In this document: positions 1-38,100 of the stretch, in pieces
Layout of the letters: every line of letters starts with the position of its first letter
Position numbering within the stretch: position 1 is the first letter of the stretch
Source: Strigops habroptila
Taxonomy: Eukaryota; Chordata; Aves; Psittaciformes; Psittacidae
DNA: 64,000 nt
Direction of reading: 5' to 3'
NCBI RefSeq assembly: GCF_004027225.2
Contig: NC_044277.2
Span: 102,727,725-102,791,724 of the forward strand
Position numbers and translations under genes: made by a program
The notes under the pieces: model-generated
Database searches by the model: none
Seen by the model: only the letters and a program-made list of their open reading frames with translations
Told to the model about the DNA's origin: nothing

Positions 1-1769
1 GAGGTGTTTAACCTTCCCATCAAATTCCTTTTCTCTTGGTAAGTTAAGTTGTACATTACCTTTTGAGATGCTTGAAGGTACCTCTCTGCTGAAATAAAGA
101 CAAGTAGAAAGTACTCATTTACTAGAGGGTGCAGAAGTGAGAAAACTGATTAGAATGTCTTGGTTTCCAGAGCTAACTGGGGAAGCAGCAGACCAGCTCT
201 GCCCACACCCCTGTGCTGCTGCACTGTGGGTTTAGCAGAAAGGAAAGCAGATGAGGCAGCCTCCCAGGGAGAAGCCCTTAATTCAGCATTTCCCTCGGCA
301 CCCTTCCCATTCTCCATCTTCCCCCATAACCAGACAAATGTTTTCACCTCCAAGCAATTCGGACAGATCTAGGCACTGCTGCGTCTGGTGAAGTGAAAGC
401 AGTTACAGGTTACTTGCTGCATTTGATTTTACTGTGTTAATCTGTTCAGCTTCCTGGGCGTTGCCACTAACATCCACACATCCTCCCTCTTTGCTTTTGC
501 CTTAAGCAAACGCTAATTTGCATGGGTTCTGCTGTAACAGCACCTTAAAAGGAAGTGTTTGGTTTACGTTACACTTCTAAGCTACAGAAAGTAACACAGC
601 ATTCATAATCCCATGCAGATGATGGCGACACAATATGCCTAAGGCAGAGATGGGATGTATCCCACCCAGTCTCTAACCAGCACCTCTGACCTGCATGATG
701 TTTGCACAGCTGCTTACAGAAAAACCTCCACCACGTAGTACAGGAAACAATTTCAGTCAATCACTTCCTCGATATCTAAGTGTGTATGTGCTTTAACAGT
801 CCTGCTATCTAGTGGGGTGGTGCCTCCACCCGGCTCTCTGCAGGAGTGCACACCTATAAGCATAAGATCGTGTGCTTAAAGACTGATGCTACATGTCAAG
901 TTCAGGAAACTTCTAGGGATAAAGTTTGAATCAAATGGGACCCTCTGTGAAAGAAAAGGTAATATCCTGGTGTGATGCACCGGCCAAAAAGTGGAATAAC
1001 TGGATTCATGCCTTAGCAGTCACTCTAAGCCTTCACCTTTGGCAAACACATCCTCACCCCTTCCTTGGCACCTCCAAGCTAATTCACCTCAGCAAACTGA
1101 CCTCAGCAACATTCCTGCCTCCCCCGAGGCAGCAGCTCTCAGATCAGTGTGTTGACTCTTGCAGGATCTGAGCCATGGGGTGGTTGGTCTCTGAGCAGTG
1201 ATCCAGTGGCCTGCTCCAGCCTGACTGAGGAGCACACGTTCAGTCCCCCAGCTGCCACTTTCCTACCCCTCAAATTAATGGGACCCTCAAACTAATAAAC
1301 CCCAAGTCCCTCACCACTTGGCAATGAGGTAGAACTGCATTATTATCTATCTCCTGCTTAGGGCTTATTTTGAGTAATTTTTTAGTGTTTCTAAAAGTTA
1401 ATGCTAAATCCTTCAAGTGGTTCTTCTCTTCCTAAAATGATTCTTGTCCTTCAGATGCACCTCCTGAGTGCATCTGGCTTTCAGCACTACCCCACCTGAA
1501 GAGAAGAGAGATTGCTTGTCATAGACAATTTTCTGGGAGACAGGTTACAGCAGTAAATACTAGACTTACAACTCCCTTCCATTAGGAATTTGAAAATTAA
1601 AAACAAACTTCCACAAACCAGTGGCCCTTCCTATGATTCTGGTGAACTGTAACTCTTCTAATCCCCGTGTTCCAGTGAGCTGTGACTCTTGTATCAACTC
1701 CTCAGTGCTGTGCAGGGGACCCTCCTGCTCATGCCTTCAGGACTTTTAGAGACAGCACAACTCTACATA
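1..1769. other. Non-coding flank left of WDR48
   Basis: I see no exon here that I can support. Open frames in this stretch are short and resemble no protein I know. In mammals GORASP1 lies convergently beyond the 3' end of WDR48, so its 3' UTR could fall here on the plus strand. AATAAA hexamers occur on the plus strand at 93-98 and 1294-1299, but no coding sequence confirms this. Treat as intergenic or possible 3' UTR. Confidence 0.4.
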
Positions 1770-2430
1770 AAAAGACTTTGGGGTGCTGGTTGAGGAGAAG
1801 CTCAACATGACCCATCAGTGTGCGCTCACAGCCCAGAAACCAACCGTGTCCTGGGCTGCATCACCAGCAGCGTGACCAGCAGGTCGAGGGAGGGGATTCT
1901 CTCCCTCTCCTCCGCTCTCATGAGATCCCACCTTCATTACTGCATCAAGGGGTTCCCAACATAAGCAGGACATTGACCTGTTGGAGCGAGTCCAGAGGAA
2001 GCCACAAAGATGCTCTGAGGGCTGGAGCATGTCTCCTATGCAGACAGGCTGAGAGTTGGGCTTATTCAGCCTGGAGAGCTCCAGGGAGACCTTAGAGCAG
2101 CTTCCAGTGCCTAAAGGAGCTGACAAGATACCTGGAGAGAGGCTTTTAATAAGGACATGCAGGGATAGGACAAGGGGGAATGGTTTAAACTGGCAGAGGG
2201 GAGATTTAGATTAGATATAAGAAAGAAGTTCCTCTCTGTGAGGAAGGTGAGGCCCTGGCAAGGTTGCCCAGAGAAGCTGTGGCTGCCCCATCCCTGGCAG
2301 TGTTCAAGGCCAGGTTGGACGGGGCTTGGAGCAACCTGCTCTAGTGGAAGGTGTCCCTGCTCATGGAAGGGGGTTGGACCCAGATGAGCTTTAAGGTCCC
2401 TTCCTCCCAAACCATGCTGTGATTCTATGC
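1770..2430 (+). repeat. CR1 LINE 3' fragment
   Basis: The stretch starts in a region whose broken translation resembles the C-terminal part of CR1 ORF2 (residues like DLGVLV.EKLNMTHQC near 1773-1825). It runs through the typical CR1 3' end (CAGAGAAGCTGTGGCTGCC near 2268-2286) and stops at a tail near GATTCTATGC. Frameshifts and stops show that it is a dead 5'-truncated copy. It lies just beyond the WDR48 3' end. Confidence 0.9.
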
Positions 2431-2746
2431 ATTTTGTAGTACAAAAGCCCAAACTGCCTACGCCAACAGCATTACTCAAACACATTCTCCACCTCAACAA
2501 GACCTCAGAGCTTCCATTTGAAGGTTTGCATGCCTGCTAAATTCTTGCATCCAACCGTATTACAAGATCATCTTTAAGGACTTTTGTTAAAGGCACTGCC
2601 ATTTCTTCAGCCATTTGATTAGTTGAGGCTTCAAAGGACTCTGAACTGCTTTGTAGCACAGCCATTCAATGGCAACCGTCCAAGCTCTGAAACTGCATAA
2701 TTGATTCAATACACAAAACAACTTGAAAATATTTTAGCTAAAGCCT
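2431..2746. other. Short intergenic stretch between CR1 and WDR48 poly(A) signal
   Basis: AT-rich sequence without a recognisable gene. On the minus strand, 2700-2722 is rich in G and T just downstream of the proposed WDR48 poly(A) hexamer, as expected for a cleavage-stimulating element. Confidence 0.35.
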
Positions 2747-2752
2747 TTTATT
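2747..2752 (-). terminator. WDR48: Probable WDR48 poly(A) signal (AATAAA)
   Basis: TTTATT on the plus strand reads AATAAA on the minus strand, about 1.9 kb after the WDR48 stop codon. A GT-rich run (GTTGTTTTGTGTATTG on the minus strand) follows about 25 bases later. A second AATAAA at 3324-3329 is a possible proximal alternative. Which one is used cannot be told from sequence. Confidence 0.5.
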
Positions 2753-4647
2753 CTATACAACTGTGAAACATCATTTACCCTTCCTGCATTGCAGACTATT
2801 CTATCAATCTTTCCTGAAACTGTGTTTCGGGATGGTTAGAAAAAAAAAAAGAAAAGAAAAATTACAATCTTGGCTGATTTCAACCAAAATCACTGGGAGC
2901 AATTCCAATGTGTACAACAGGACAGCAAGACAACCCAAAAAAGAAAACCAAAAATCCCCAGACAGTGCCCATGGGAACAAGCATAGACCCTTGCTAATAA
3001 TAAATACAAGTCAGGACAATTTATCAATAAAGGTTACAGTTCTGTTTAACCATTTAATTCACAAACATCACTACAAATGTGCAGTTAGAGCACAATTGTG
3101 TCAAACTGAGCATACACAGTAGTGGGGATTAAAAACTTAAAGTGACTCTCAAAAGGTGGGGAAAAAGACATGCTAGCTTAGTGGTGAACCATAGCTTTTG
3201 TTCAAGCAGTGAGTTTGTTTAGGTTAAGAGTGCAGAAGGGAATGATTTGACTATTTTTTCAAACAAAATACAATGGAAAAATATTTTACTTTTTGTTTGA
3301 CCAATACAAGCCCAGTAATAGAATTTATTGGGACTTTCTTTAGGCCTCCACCTAAATCTTGATAGCAAGATACAGGAAGCGCAAGAGCGTATGTCTCCCG
3401 AAGAAACTCGAATAATATACTGCCCTTTGAAGGCACTTGTGCTTCTGCTTCAGACAAGAGTCATTTTTACACCATTTCTTTACGAGGATTTGCAATTTGT
3501 TCTGGCTACAAATGGTTTTCTGGGACAGCCCCACATTTTCTCACGAAACGCTGAAATGCCTTTACCCCCTCCCCCCAATAAGTTAAACTCTATAAAAGAC
3601 TACTATGAGTCTATGACAGTCACAGATTTATAGAAATAACAGTGAAAAGAAGATCTGCATAAATCTATAACAAAAGAAGAACTGCATATAAAACTTTGGA
3701 AAAGAAGAATAAGTATTTTTATATCATGAATATGAAATCTACTGAGACGCTTCTAAAGTTTAACATTAAACACTGGAAGTTATTTTCAGAATGGTCTGAA
3801 GTTTTAACAAAATGTCACATGGTTCTGGAGCACAGTTACTGAAAATGAGACTAGTGGATCTTCAGAACACCTAGGACAGTGCAGGAAGTACTTATATATT
3901 TAAAAAGGAAATCTCGAAGTTGCTGCAAAGCATGTTCACTCTATTCTGATGCACAGCATCATTGGACTGACCCTGCTACAACATTTATCTAGTGTTCTCA
4001 TGCTGCACGTCAACAGCTCTCAAAGCAACAACTCCACTGCAGTCTTAAAACAATTCTCATGTTAACCCTTCACTTGTAATTAAATGGGCCGACCCTTTCA
4101 AGTATGCAATACTTGTTTCTTTTGTTTTTCTTTTCCAAATTTCTTTAAGTGGTAGAAATGTTTGAGTAACCTGTGAGAAATCATTGTAGGAATATTATGA
4201 CTGGAATGTACTAAAAACACCTTGTGTGCACTTCTGAATTATGGTGTGAACACAGTGACTAACATGGCCAAAATGGTTTCATCTCAAGCATGAGCAGATG
4301 AGGATATTATGTTCTGGAAAAGAAACAAAAGCAAAAAGGAGGAAGCAAAAGTCTGCACTGGATTATCATCCATTCTCTGTACACCTCACACAACACGAAC
4401 CACTCAGGGATTTCCCATCTCAATGGCTGAGACTAGGACAGACTTTAGTTAAGTCATATAGATTTTTTTTTTTTCCTCTATATTACAGATCTATTAGTCA
4501 CTTCAATTAAATGTATACTTTCCGTCCATACTGAGTCATTAGAAGTCTCATCTACCTTAGGGGTTCAGTGGGCTTCTATAGTACTACTCTTGGAACCAGT
4601 ACAATATGGTCAAGTACATAAGTAACCACTTGGGTCCACCGCTCCCC
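2747..4647 (-). other. WDR48: Probable WDR48 3' UTR
   Basis: This is the stretch between the WDR48 stop codon and the distal poly(A) hexamer. It is AT-rich, carries no recognisable repeat, and its open frames look random. Being repeat-free while CR1 begins just beyond fits an exonic UTR, but the limits are inferred. Confidence 0.5.
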
Positions 4648-30370
<25,723 letters not shown>

Positions 30371-30512
30371 CTTGCATGTTGACACTCTGATGTCATTTCC
30401 GAGGAGGGACAGCCGGGCCGGAAGTTCCGCCCTCTCTCCTGTCGGAGCCCGCGCAGCGAGCTGGGGCGGGGCGAGGGGGGGCACCGCCCGAGGTGTTGCT
30501 TGGGAAACCGGC

Positions 30513-30542
30513 GAGGGGGCGTGGCCACGGAGGGGGCGTGGC
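30513..30542 (+). promoter_or_regulatory. WDR48: Paired KLF/SP-type boxes
   Basis: GAGGGGGCGTGGC occurs twice, 17 bp apart start to start, in the upstream part of the CpG island about 150 bp from the WDR48 start codon. Confidence 0.55.
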
Positions 30543-30633
30543 TAAAGCTACCGCCCCGCCTCCAGCCTTCGTCACCCATAGCCCTTAAGCGGGGAGGGAT
30601 GGGGGGATTCTTCACCCCTGTTGCTGTTGATAC

Positions 30634-30862
30634 GATCATAGAGTCATAGAATCAGCAGGGTTGGAAAAGACCTTCAAGTCCAACTATTAACCCAGGCCCG
30701 CCACTAAACTGTATCACTGAGAGCCTCATCTACATGGTTTGTGAACACTTCCAGGGATGGTGATTCCGCCAGTTCCCTGGGCAGCCTGTTCCAACGCCTG
30801 ACCACCCTCTCGGTGAAGAAATTTTTCCTAATATCCAGCCTAAACCTTCCCTCTTCATCCCT
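30634..30862 (-). repeat. CR1 LINE 3' fragment bordering the CpG island
   Basis: Starts ATCATAGAGTCATAGAATCA and runs through the complement of CR1 ORF2 C-terminal codons (residues like [15 protein letters not shown]). It begins only about 35 bases beyond the GC-rich promoter block, upstream of WDR48. Confidence 0.9.
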
Positions 30863-32487
30863 CCTTAAGGTGCCCGAAGGGCTATGTTTTCTCTCGGGAG
30901 GCCACGCCTGCGGGGTGAGGTCGCTTGTCCCCTCTGGAGGGCTCCGTTTAAGGCTCAGGCATTCAGACAAGGCAGGTGGCGGGTGCTGGCCCAGAGGTGC
31001 TCCAGTTCAAAGCCTGAGGTGCGGTGTTGGAGGCTTTATACACACCCTTTAGGTGCCCAGGTTCACCACCTTAGTTTTATAAGTCTGTGGCGAGGGACAT
31101 GCTTAGAAGTGAGATCATGCCTTGCCCCTTGGTGGAGGCTGCCCCACTGAGTGGGTAGCAAAGACTCAGCTACGTTCCCCAGAGAACCAGCAAATACTGT
31201 ATTATTTCATCTAATGAAAAAGGATTACTGAAAATGACTGTGTTCTGGAATGAAATTTAATACTGTTTTCCAGAGATGCTCCCCCTCCCTCCAAGTCTGG
31301 AGTATCTCTTTGGCCATTAACCACTAATGCAAAATGTGTTCAGCTGCAGCAGTGAGCATGTTCTGGGTGAGGCTCTGTATGAAGCTGTGTACAGGACTAT
31401 CTTCTTGGCACACCTTTTTGTTATACTGGTGACTTCATTATGGTAGAACAATAAAGCTGCTAATAGTTAATTAGTGAAAAAAAATATTACCGTGAGAGGA
31501 AAAAAATGTGTAAAGGGATAAGGAAGAAAAGATATATGCACATTCTTGTTCAGTAGTGGTTGCAACTATAAGGAGAAGACATAACGGCCAGTTACTTCTG
31601 CTAATTTAATCTTTGCTTATTTTGATATAGATCACATTTTCTGGCATTACTGAATGCACAGTGTCATCATCAAAATTGCAAGTGGAGGGTATGATTCTGA
31701 AATGAGATCTGCCTTGACCAAAGTCCATCCTTAATTGCAGTATTTCTACAGTGGTGGGAAGCATGTGATTTAAGGCATCTCTAAAGACAAATGTGAAATG
31801 CATTTATTGTTTAATGAATTATTTTCTTCAAAGATAAAATTAAGGCTTTTTTTTGTTCAGAGTTTAATTATGTACTGGCTTCAGGCTAATGGTAATTGTC
31901 AAGTTATTTCAGATGCTGTTATGCATAAAGTATGTAATTTTATTGCATTCTGGACTGGAGAAGAATGAGGCAGCATGAAGTTTTCTCTAAGTAAATACTG
32001 AGCAAAGTGCGTTACTACATTTCAGTATGTGTTAGTCCATTAAGAAAGAGGTTGATGACTTCTTTTCACTACAATAACTTTCATGCATACTTTAAAGTAA
32101 TTTCTTCTTTCTCTTAAATATATAGAAATTCCTGTATTGTTTTTGTGTTATTCTTTGATAAAATGAAATAATTATTTCATTCATAAACCCTAATCATCAT
32201 TTCATTATCCATAATCACCAATAGATTTTCATTTAGTAAAGTTCATATTGTGTCTTCAAGGGCAGTTATCATCTTTTGAACATTTGATTTTAATTTGAGT
32301 TTGTTTATGGACATATAACTTTTGATTTTTACATTATTATGCAATTTCAAAATTGCTTTTCCTCTTTTTGGTGCACCGAAGTACTTTCTGTGGACAGTCG
32401 CTGCTATTAATATATATTATACAATGTTTCTTTGATTAACAATTCATTGCTCTAAGGAGAAAAAAAGGTACAGTGGTCCCTTTGTTT
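30863..32487. other. Intergenic, no recognised element
   Basis: The first 300 bases are moderately GC-rich and may continue the promoter-proximal region. The remainder is AT-rich without a gene, repeat family or RNA that I recognise. Confidence 0.5.
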
Positions 32488-32536
32488 CACAGAATCATTT
32501 CAGCTGGAAGGGATCTCTGGAAATTGCCTGGTCCAA
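32488..32536 (-). repeat. Short CR1 tail fragment
   Basis: CACAGAATCATTTCAGCTGG followed by AAGGGATCTCTGG resembles the inverted terminal part of a CR1 element; about 50 bp only. Confidence 0.6.
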
Positions 32537-32705
32537 TAAAGATTGTATCTACTGAGAGCTGCTAAAAATATGAGTATTATGATAGTGATAATTTTCTAGT
32601 TTCTGTGTGTATGTTTATCAAGCCTGAAGTAAAGACGGTATTACGCAAAAAAATATTGTAGGTAAGATTGTCTTTGTTATGCAGTAAACCTTTCAGCTTT
32701 TCATC

Positions 32706-33013
32706 ATCATAGAATCATCACTGTCATAGAAAGGTTTGGGTTGGAAGGAAGCTTAAAGATTATCTAGTTCCAACCCTCCTGCTATGGGCAGGGACACCTT
32801 CCAGTAGACCAGGTTGCTCCAAGTCCCGTCCAACGGGGCCTTGAACACTGCCAGGGATGGGGCAGCCACAGCTTCTCTGGGTAACCTGTACCAGGGCCTC
32901 ACCACCCTCACAGGGAAGAACTCCTTGATAATACCTAATCTAAATCTTCCTTCTTTCATTTTAAAGCCATTCCCCCTTGTCCTATCCCTACATACCCTTG
33001 TAAAAAGCTCCTC
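32706..33013 (-). repeat. CR1 LINE 3' fragment
   Basis: ATCATAGAATCATCACTGTC start, then GGTTTGGGTTGGAAGG and the complement of the CR1 3' end up to CCCTTGTCCTATCCC. Residues such as EGRFRLGIIKEFFPVRVV remain on the minus strand. Confidence 0.92.
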
Positions 33014-34424
33014 TTGTTTGTATAATTTTAGGAAAGTGGTAAGATAATCTAGTTTATAATGTTAGCTGTTTGCTTTTAGTTTTGGAAGAGAAGGAACATG
33101 TTGTATAGGTGAGTCTAAGGATTATATTTCGACTTCCATGAAAATCTGATCATCTTTGGCTAAATTGTGAATTTCTGAGAACACTAGAGTGAGCAAACAG
33201 CTATTGAGCCAGAAAGGAAGTGGAGGAGAACCAAACAGGCCTCGGAAGTGAAGCCAGGATGTTGAGATAAGAAGAGAAGGACAGACGGAAATGCTCAGAA
33301 TGTAAGTATTGGGTGAATGATCATTGTAATAAGTAACAGTATAAAGATGGTATTTCCTTAATAACAGTAGGTTTAAGATTACTATAGAATTTCCCAGCTT
33401 CTTCTGTCTGCTGCTCCATTCCCTCTTGTGAGGTTTGACACTCACAGCATTTAAAAAAAATATTAAAAGTACTTAGAAATACCCTGTAGGAATGATTTGT
33501 AGTCTGAGAAGTACGAATTACAACGTAAAGTTCAGATTTTGTCTACAGAAGAGAAGATGAAAGGAAACATAATGTCAATTTTCAAATAATTAAGAAGAAA
33601 TATGGAATAAACTCATCTTCGTGTCTGTGGTGAGCAAAACAAGAAGTAACAGGCTGAGCTTGCAGTTAGGGAAATTCAGGTGAAGGATAAGAAGAATCTT
33701 TTTTGGCAGTGAGAATAGTGAAGCACTAGAATATGTTGCATATGAAGGTTTTGGAATTACCATCTGTTGTAAATAAATATCTCCAGGAATTACATCAGTA
33801 CAATTGTTGCTGTTTCTGACTAAAGCATGAACTAGTTTGCTTTAGGATATCACTTGAACCCCATTTTTAAAATTAAATTAAACAACTACAAGTAGAAAAT
33901 GTTTTTCATAAACAAAGGGTTCTTTAAACCTCTAGGAAAAGCTGTAATAAGTTCTGTAGTTGGGAAAAGAACTACATAAATTCAAGATATTCAAAAGACA
34001 TGGTAGATTCTTCATAGCTTGAAAATGAAAGTACTGTAGCCTATATATAATTTATGGCCATGACTCAGATGTAACTATTTGAAATTACTGTATTTAGTCT
34101 GTGTTTTATGGGATGTGAAACTTGGTGATCTTAGTTCCTATTTAATTTTATTGTGTGACTTAATTTTCCTGGGATATAATTTTCTACATATCTGCATAAG
34201 CAGACATTCAAATAATACCACCCACTGGTTTTAAATCCTTCATGTCCAAAATCTTCTGTAAAAGGCACAAAAATACATTCACAGACAACATAATGAGCCC
34301 AGTCTTTGCTGTGGTTCTCTGAAAGCATTGTATCTCTAACTGCCCCTCTTGCTATTGGAAAAGCCCTGAAAAGTTGCAGAAAATTATCTGGAATAAAGTT
34401 GTGATTTTCGATGACAGTCAGGCA
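33014..34424. other. Intergenic, no recognised element
   Basis: AT-rich; I see no exon, RNA gene or repeat family that I can name. Confidence 0.5.
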
Positions 34425-34566
34425 GATTCAAGGCCAGGTTGGACAGAGCTTTGGGCAATATGGTCTAGTGTGAGGAGTCCCTGCCTATGGCAAGGAGGGG
34501 TTGGAACTAGATGATCTTAAGGTCCTTCCCAACACTAACCATTCTATGATTCTATGATTCTGTGAT
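34425..34566 (+). repeat. CR1 LINE 3' fragment
   Basis: ATTCAAGGCCAGGTTGGACA through AACTAGATGATCTTAAGGTC to a double ATTCTATG tail. Confidence 0.9.
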
Positions 34567-34770
34567 TTTTTATTTTTTATTTTTTTCACTGTTTACAATG
34601 AGGACATGAATTTACAATCAGTCTATTTTTGACTGCTGGATAAGGAGTTAGTTTCTGCACTGGCACAGAGGAGTGAGAAAATTACTGGAGTCTGAGCGTG
34701 TTACAACTGGGCTACATAAGAGCAAGGGGACCATCAGAAAGATGACTATACATTCTTAATGACTGCCATT

Positions 34771-35147
34771 TCATGGAATCACAGAATGGTTTGGGCTGGA
34801 AGGGACCTTAAAGATCATCTGGTTCCAACCCCTGCCACGGGCAGAGACACCTTCCACTAGACCAGGTTGCTCCAAGCCCCGTCCAGCCTGGCCTTGAACA
34901 CTGCCAGGGATGGGGCAGCCACAGCTTCTCTGGGCACCCTGTGCAGTGTCTCACCACCTTCAAAGTAAAGAATTTCTTGCTAATATCTAATCTAAATCTC
35001 CTCTCTTTCAGTTTAAAGCCATTCCCCTTGTCCTATCCCTACATGCCCTTGTAAGAAGTGCCTCTCCAGCTTTCTTGTCAGCTCCTTTCGGTATTGAAGC
35101 TGCTCTATGATCTCCCCAGAGCGTTCTCTTCTCCAGGCTGAGCAAGC
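34771..35147 (-). repeat. CR1 LINE 3' fragment
   Basis: TCATGGAATCACAGAATGGT start, then the full CR1 3' end in complement, continuing into ORF2 C-terminal codons and ending in CCAGGCTGAGCAAGC. It faces the plus-strand CR1 at 34425, giving an inverted CR1 pair about 200 bp apart. Confidence 0.92.
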
Positions 35148-38100
35148 TACTTACTGCATGCAAGTAGGAGATATGGAACCAATGTGATGGCAACTGAAAG
35201 CAAAGGAAGAAACAAAATTTCCCAGCCATTTTGATAAACCAGATACCCCACCTAGCTAGAGAGAAGGGACAGACAGCTGAAATCCAGCATGGTTGGGAGA
35301 AAGGAGATAAATGTTATTTCAGCATTATCTTGCTTGTAAATTTACTTTTTTGCATTACTTTAACTGCAAACTACTTCTATGCTAGTCCATTAGCATATAT
35401 GGTTGGTTGGTTTGCTTAAAATTTGTAAAGCTTTTTGGCATTACATAATATTTATGAGTTGCATTCTTGACACGTTGAACTTTAGACTTTAATCTTACGG
35501 GGAGCTACAGTAAGAAATAGGTTTGAAACCAAATGGCTCAATCTTTGCTAATGTCCTTGCATTTGTAATGTCATGGTTGTGTTTGAAGCCATGCAATAAA
35601 AGGTGAGACTTCAAGAATAAACTGTATTAGCAAAATGGCGTCAGAAATGCTGTAAATATCTCAGAGACTGTAGTAGCAATATTTTGTATGCTCTTGGCAT
35701 CTTTTGAGAAATATAAAATGCTTCAAAAATACTAGGACTGTTTTTCAAAATACTAAGAGGAAACAGATGGGATAACTTGAACTTCAGGCACTGAGCTAAT
35801 TTTCAGACTTATTCAGCGTACATTAGGTCATTAAGCAGAAAGCTACTTTGTGTAACAATGCATTTAATGTGTACTTACCATAAAAGCTATTTCCTGTTAT
35901 TCTATAAAGCCAATTAGCTATTTTCCAAATACCAAATTTCATGTCTGTGTCATTTCTTGTTTCATTGTGCAGCATGAAAAAAAAAGGGAAATGGCAACCA
36001 TATAAATTATTATCTTAATGAATGCATCATGTGCTTTATATTATTTATTTATATTATTAGATTATTTTCTAAGAGGGATTGGGGTACACCTTTAGTTTAT
36101 ATCAGAGATACTTGTTAGGCAGAGCCCCTCATTTTTTCCGTGAGATACTCATGCTTTTATATTTTTCGTATAACAGTTTCTGTTTGTGTGTTGATTTTGG
36201 TTTTATTATTATTAATTTGGTTTATCATTATTTATTCTGCATTCCAAGTATTTCCTCACTACTTTTCTTTTTGTCTGCTGTTCCATATTATTCTTGTTCC
36301 AGGGATATTATATTTTATAAAAGACATTCCTGGCATCTCATCTAGATCTTGAAACTAAGGAGAATCCTGAAGCTTCTGGCCAGCAGCTGGGTCAGTTCAG
36401 CCTGTGAAGGATGCATTTGAATTTGCACTCTAATAAATGTGTGTGCAGTGTGCACTATTTAGAGATAATGATGGCTCTTAATGTGATATGTCAGAGGTTA
36501 TAGTGTTTCCCAAATTGTGGACATGCCTCTCCCTGTATGCCAGTTTAGGTTACAGACAGGAGGGAGGATTGCAAATTCTCTGAAGTTGTAGCTGTAGTAA
36601 GCAGAAATCTCTGCAAATAATTTTCATTGCAAGTGTATCTGATGCAAATGCTTACATTACCAAGGAATATGAAATTTTATTGCTGAGCCATGAACTGCCT
36701 CCACTACATAAACTTATAAGAAATATCATTTATGAGCTGTAAGCATCAGGCTTTATAGCTGTTATACTGCTCTAAATAAGTGTTTTAAAGAATTACTGTC
36801 CTATGAATATCTGCTTCTCAAACTGTGTACACAGAACTAGGGGGAGATTAGGAAATGAAGGTCTAATTAAACACCAATTGCTTTGAGCATTTGAGAAGGC
36901 CACAGATGTTCACAAGTTGTTTTGGTACTTACTTGTCCATCCTGTTAAATCTGTGTGCCCTTTTTCTTGGTCCACATTTGTCTAGTTTCCATTTCAGCTT
37001 TTGTTTGTTGGGTTGAAGAGGCATCCATTATTAAAGCTCACATTCATCTGTAAGACCTTGTGATGTGATCAAGTCAGGTCTCCGCTTGTGAGTATGAGGA
37101 AATAAAGTGGAAAGTATGATGGAAATAGAGTATGACGGAAAACATCACTGAATTTGCTGACTGGTTTAGCCTGTGCCACATTTTTTGAAGATATTTACCT
37201 GGAAGGCCTGACCAAGATGGTTTTGATTAGCTTGTCTTCCCTTTAAACACACAAGCTTGTTTCCCCAGATGACTCTAAAGATCTACACACAGACTAGAAA
37301 GTGTACTTAGGTTTTTATGGTATTCAGCATTAGTGCTTTGACAAATGCAATCACCAGGGAGACCAGATTTCTTCAATTACATCTCTGTGTTCCATGTCCT
37401 GTGAAAGGGCAGTTAAAGAGCCATTGCACCGAAAGCAGAACAACTTTCCCAGGCACTGATCAGTGATAATTCTGTTTCAAACAGAAGCAAGGAAACTATG
37501 TGTTCTACACTCTGAAAATTTGTATATAGCACTGTTGCTCCAGGGCCGTGTGCATTTGATTTGAGAGCTAAAGAGAAAATCAGATTCTTAATGTAGAAAA
37601 CCTAGGAATTTTTAATGAGAAATTCTGTCTGTCATGATATCACTTATTCATTGACATTTACCAAATTTCAGAAAGTTGCATTAATGAGGAACTGTTTATT
37701 TTTAACTCTAAAGTTACTTGAAAAACTTTTTTAATTGCATGTGGTAGGGAGGCAAAAATAACAGCTGATTTCTGTAAATATTGTCTTTTTGCTATGATTT
37801 GTATTTATTATGCCAAAATGAGACAATCTCTATTCCTGTGGTGTTGCTATCATTAAGGAAATTAAAAATGAACCATACCTGTGCTCCGTTGACATGACTT
37901 CCATTCCCTGCTCTCCGGAGATTGAGATTTTGCCTTTAGGAGAGTATTTTGATGTCTGTGTTCATACCTATTTGCTGTGCACAGTTGAATTTTCCATGTT
38001 TTGTGGGATTTTCTGTACCTAACAGTGGTTTGCTTTTGCTGATTCCAACGGGGGATCATCGGCATCACTGTTTGTTTCAGAATCACTTGTGGTCAGTGTC

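Noticed and set aside
1-1400. 3' end of GORASP1
   Set aside because: Expected from mammalian gene order, but no coding match is visible, so only the possibility is mentioned.
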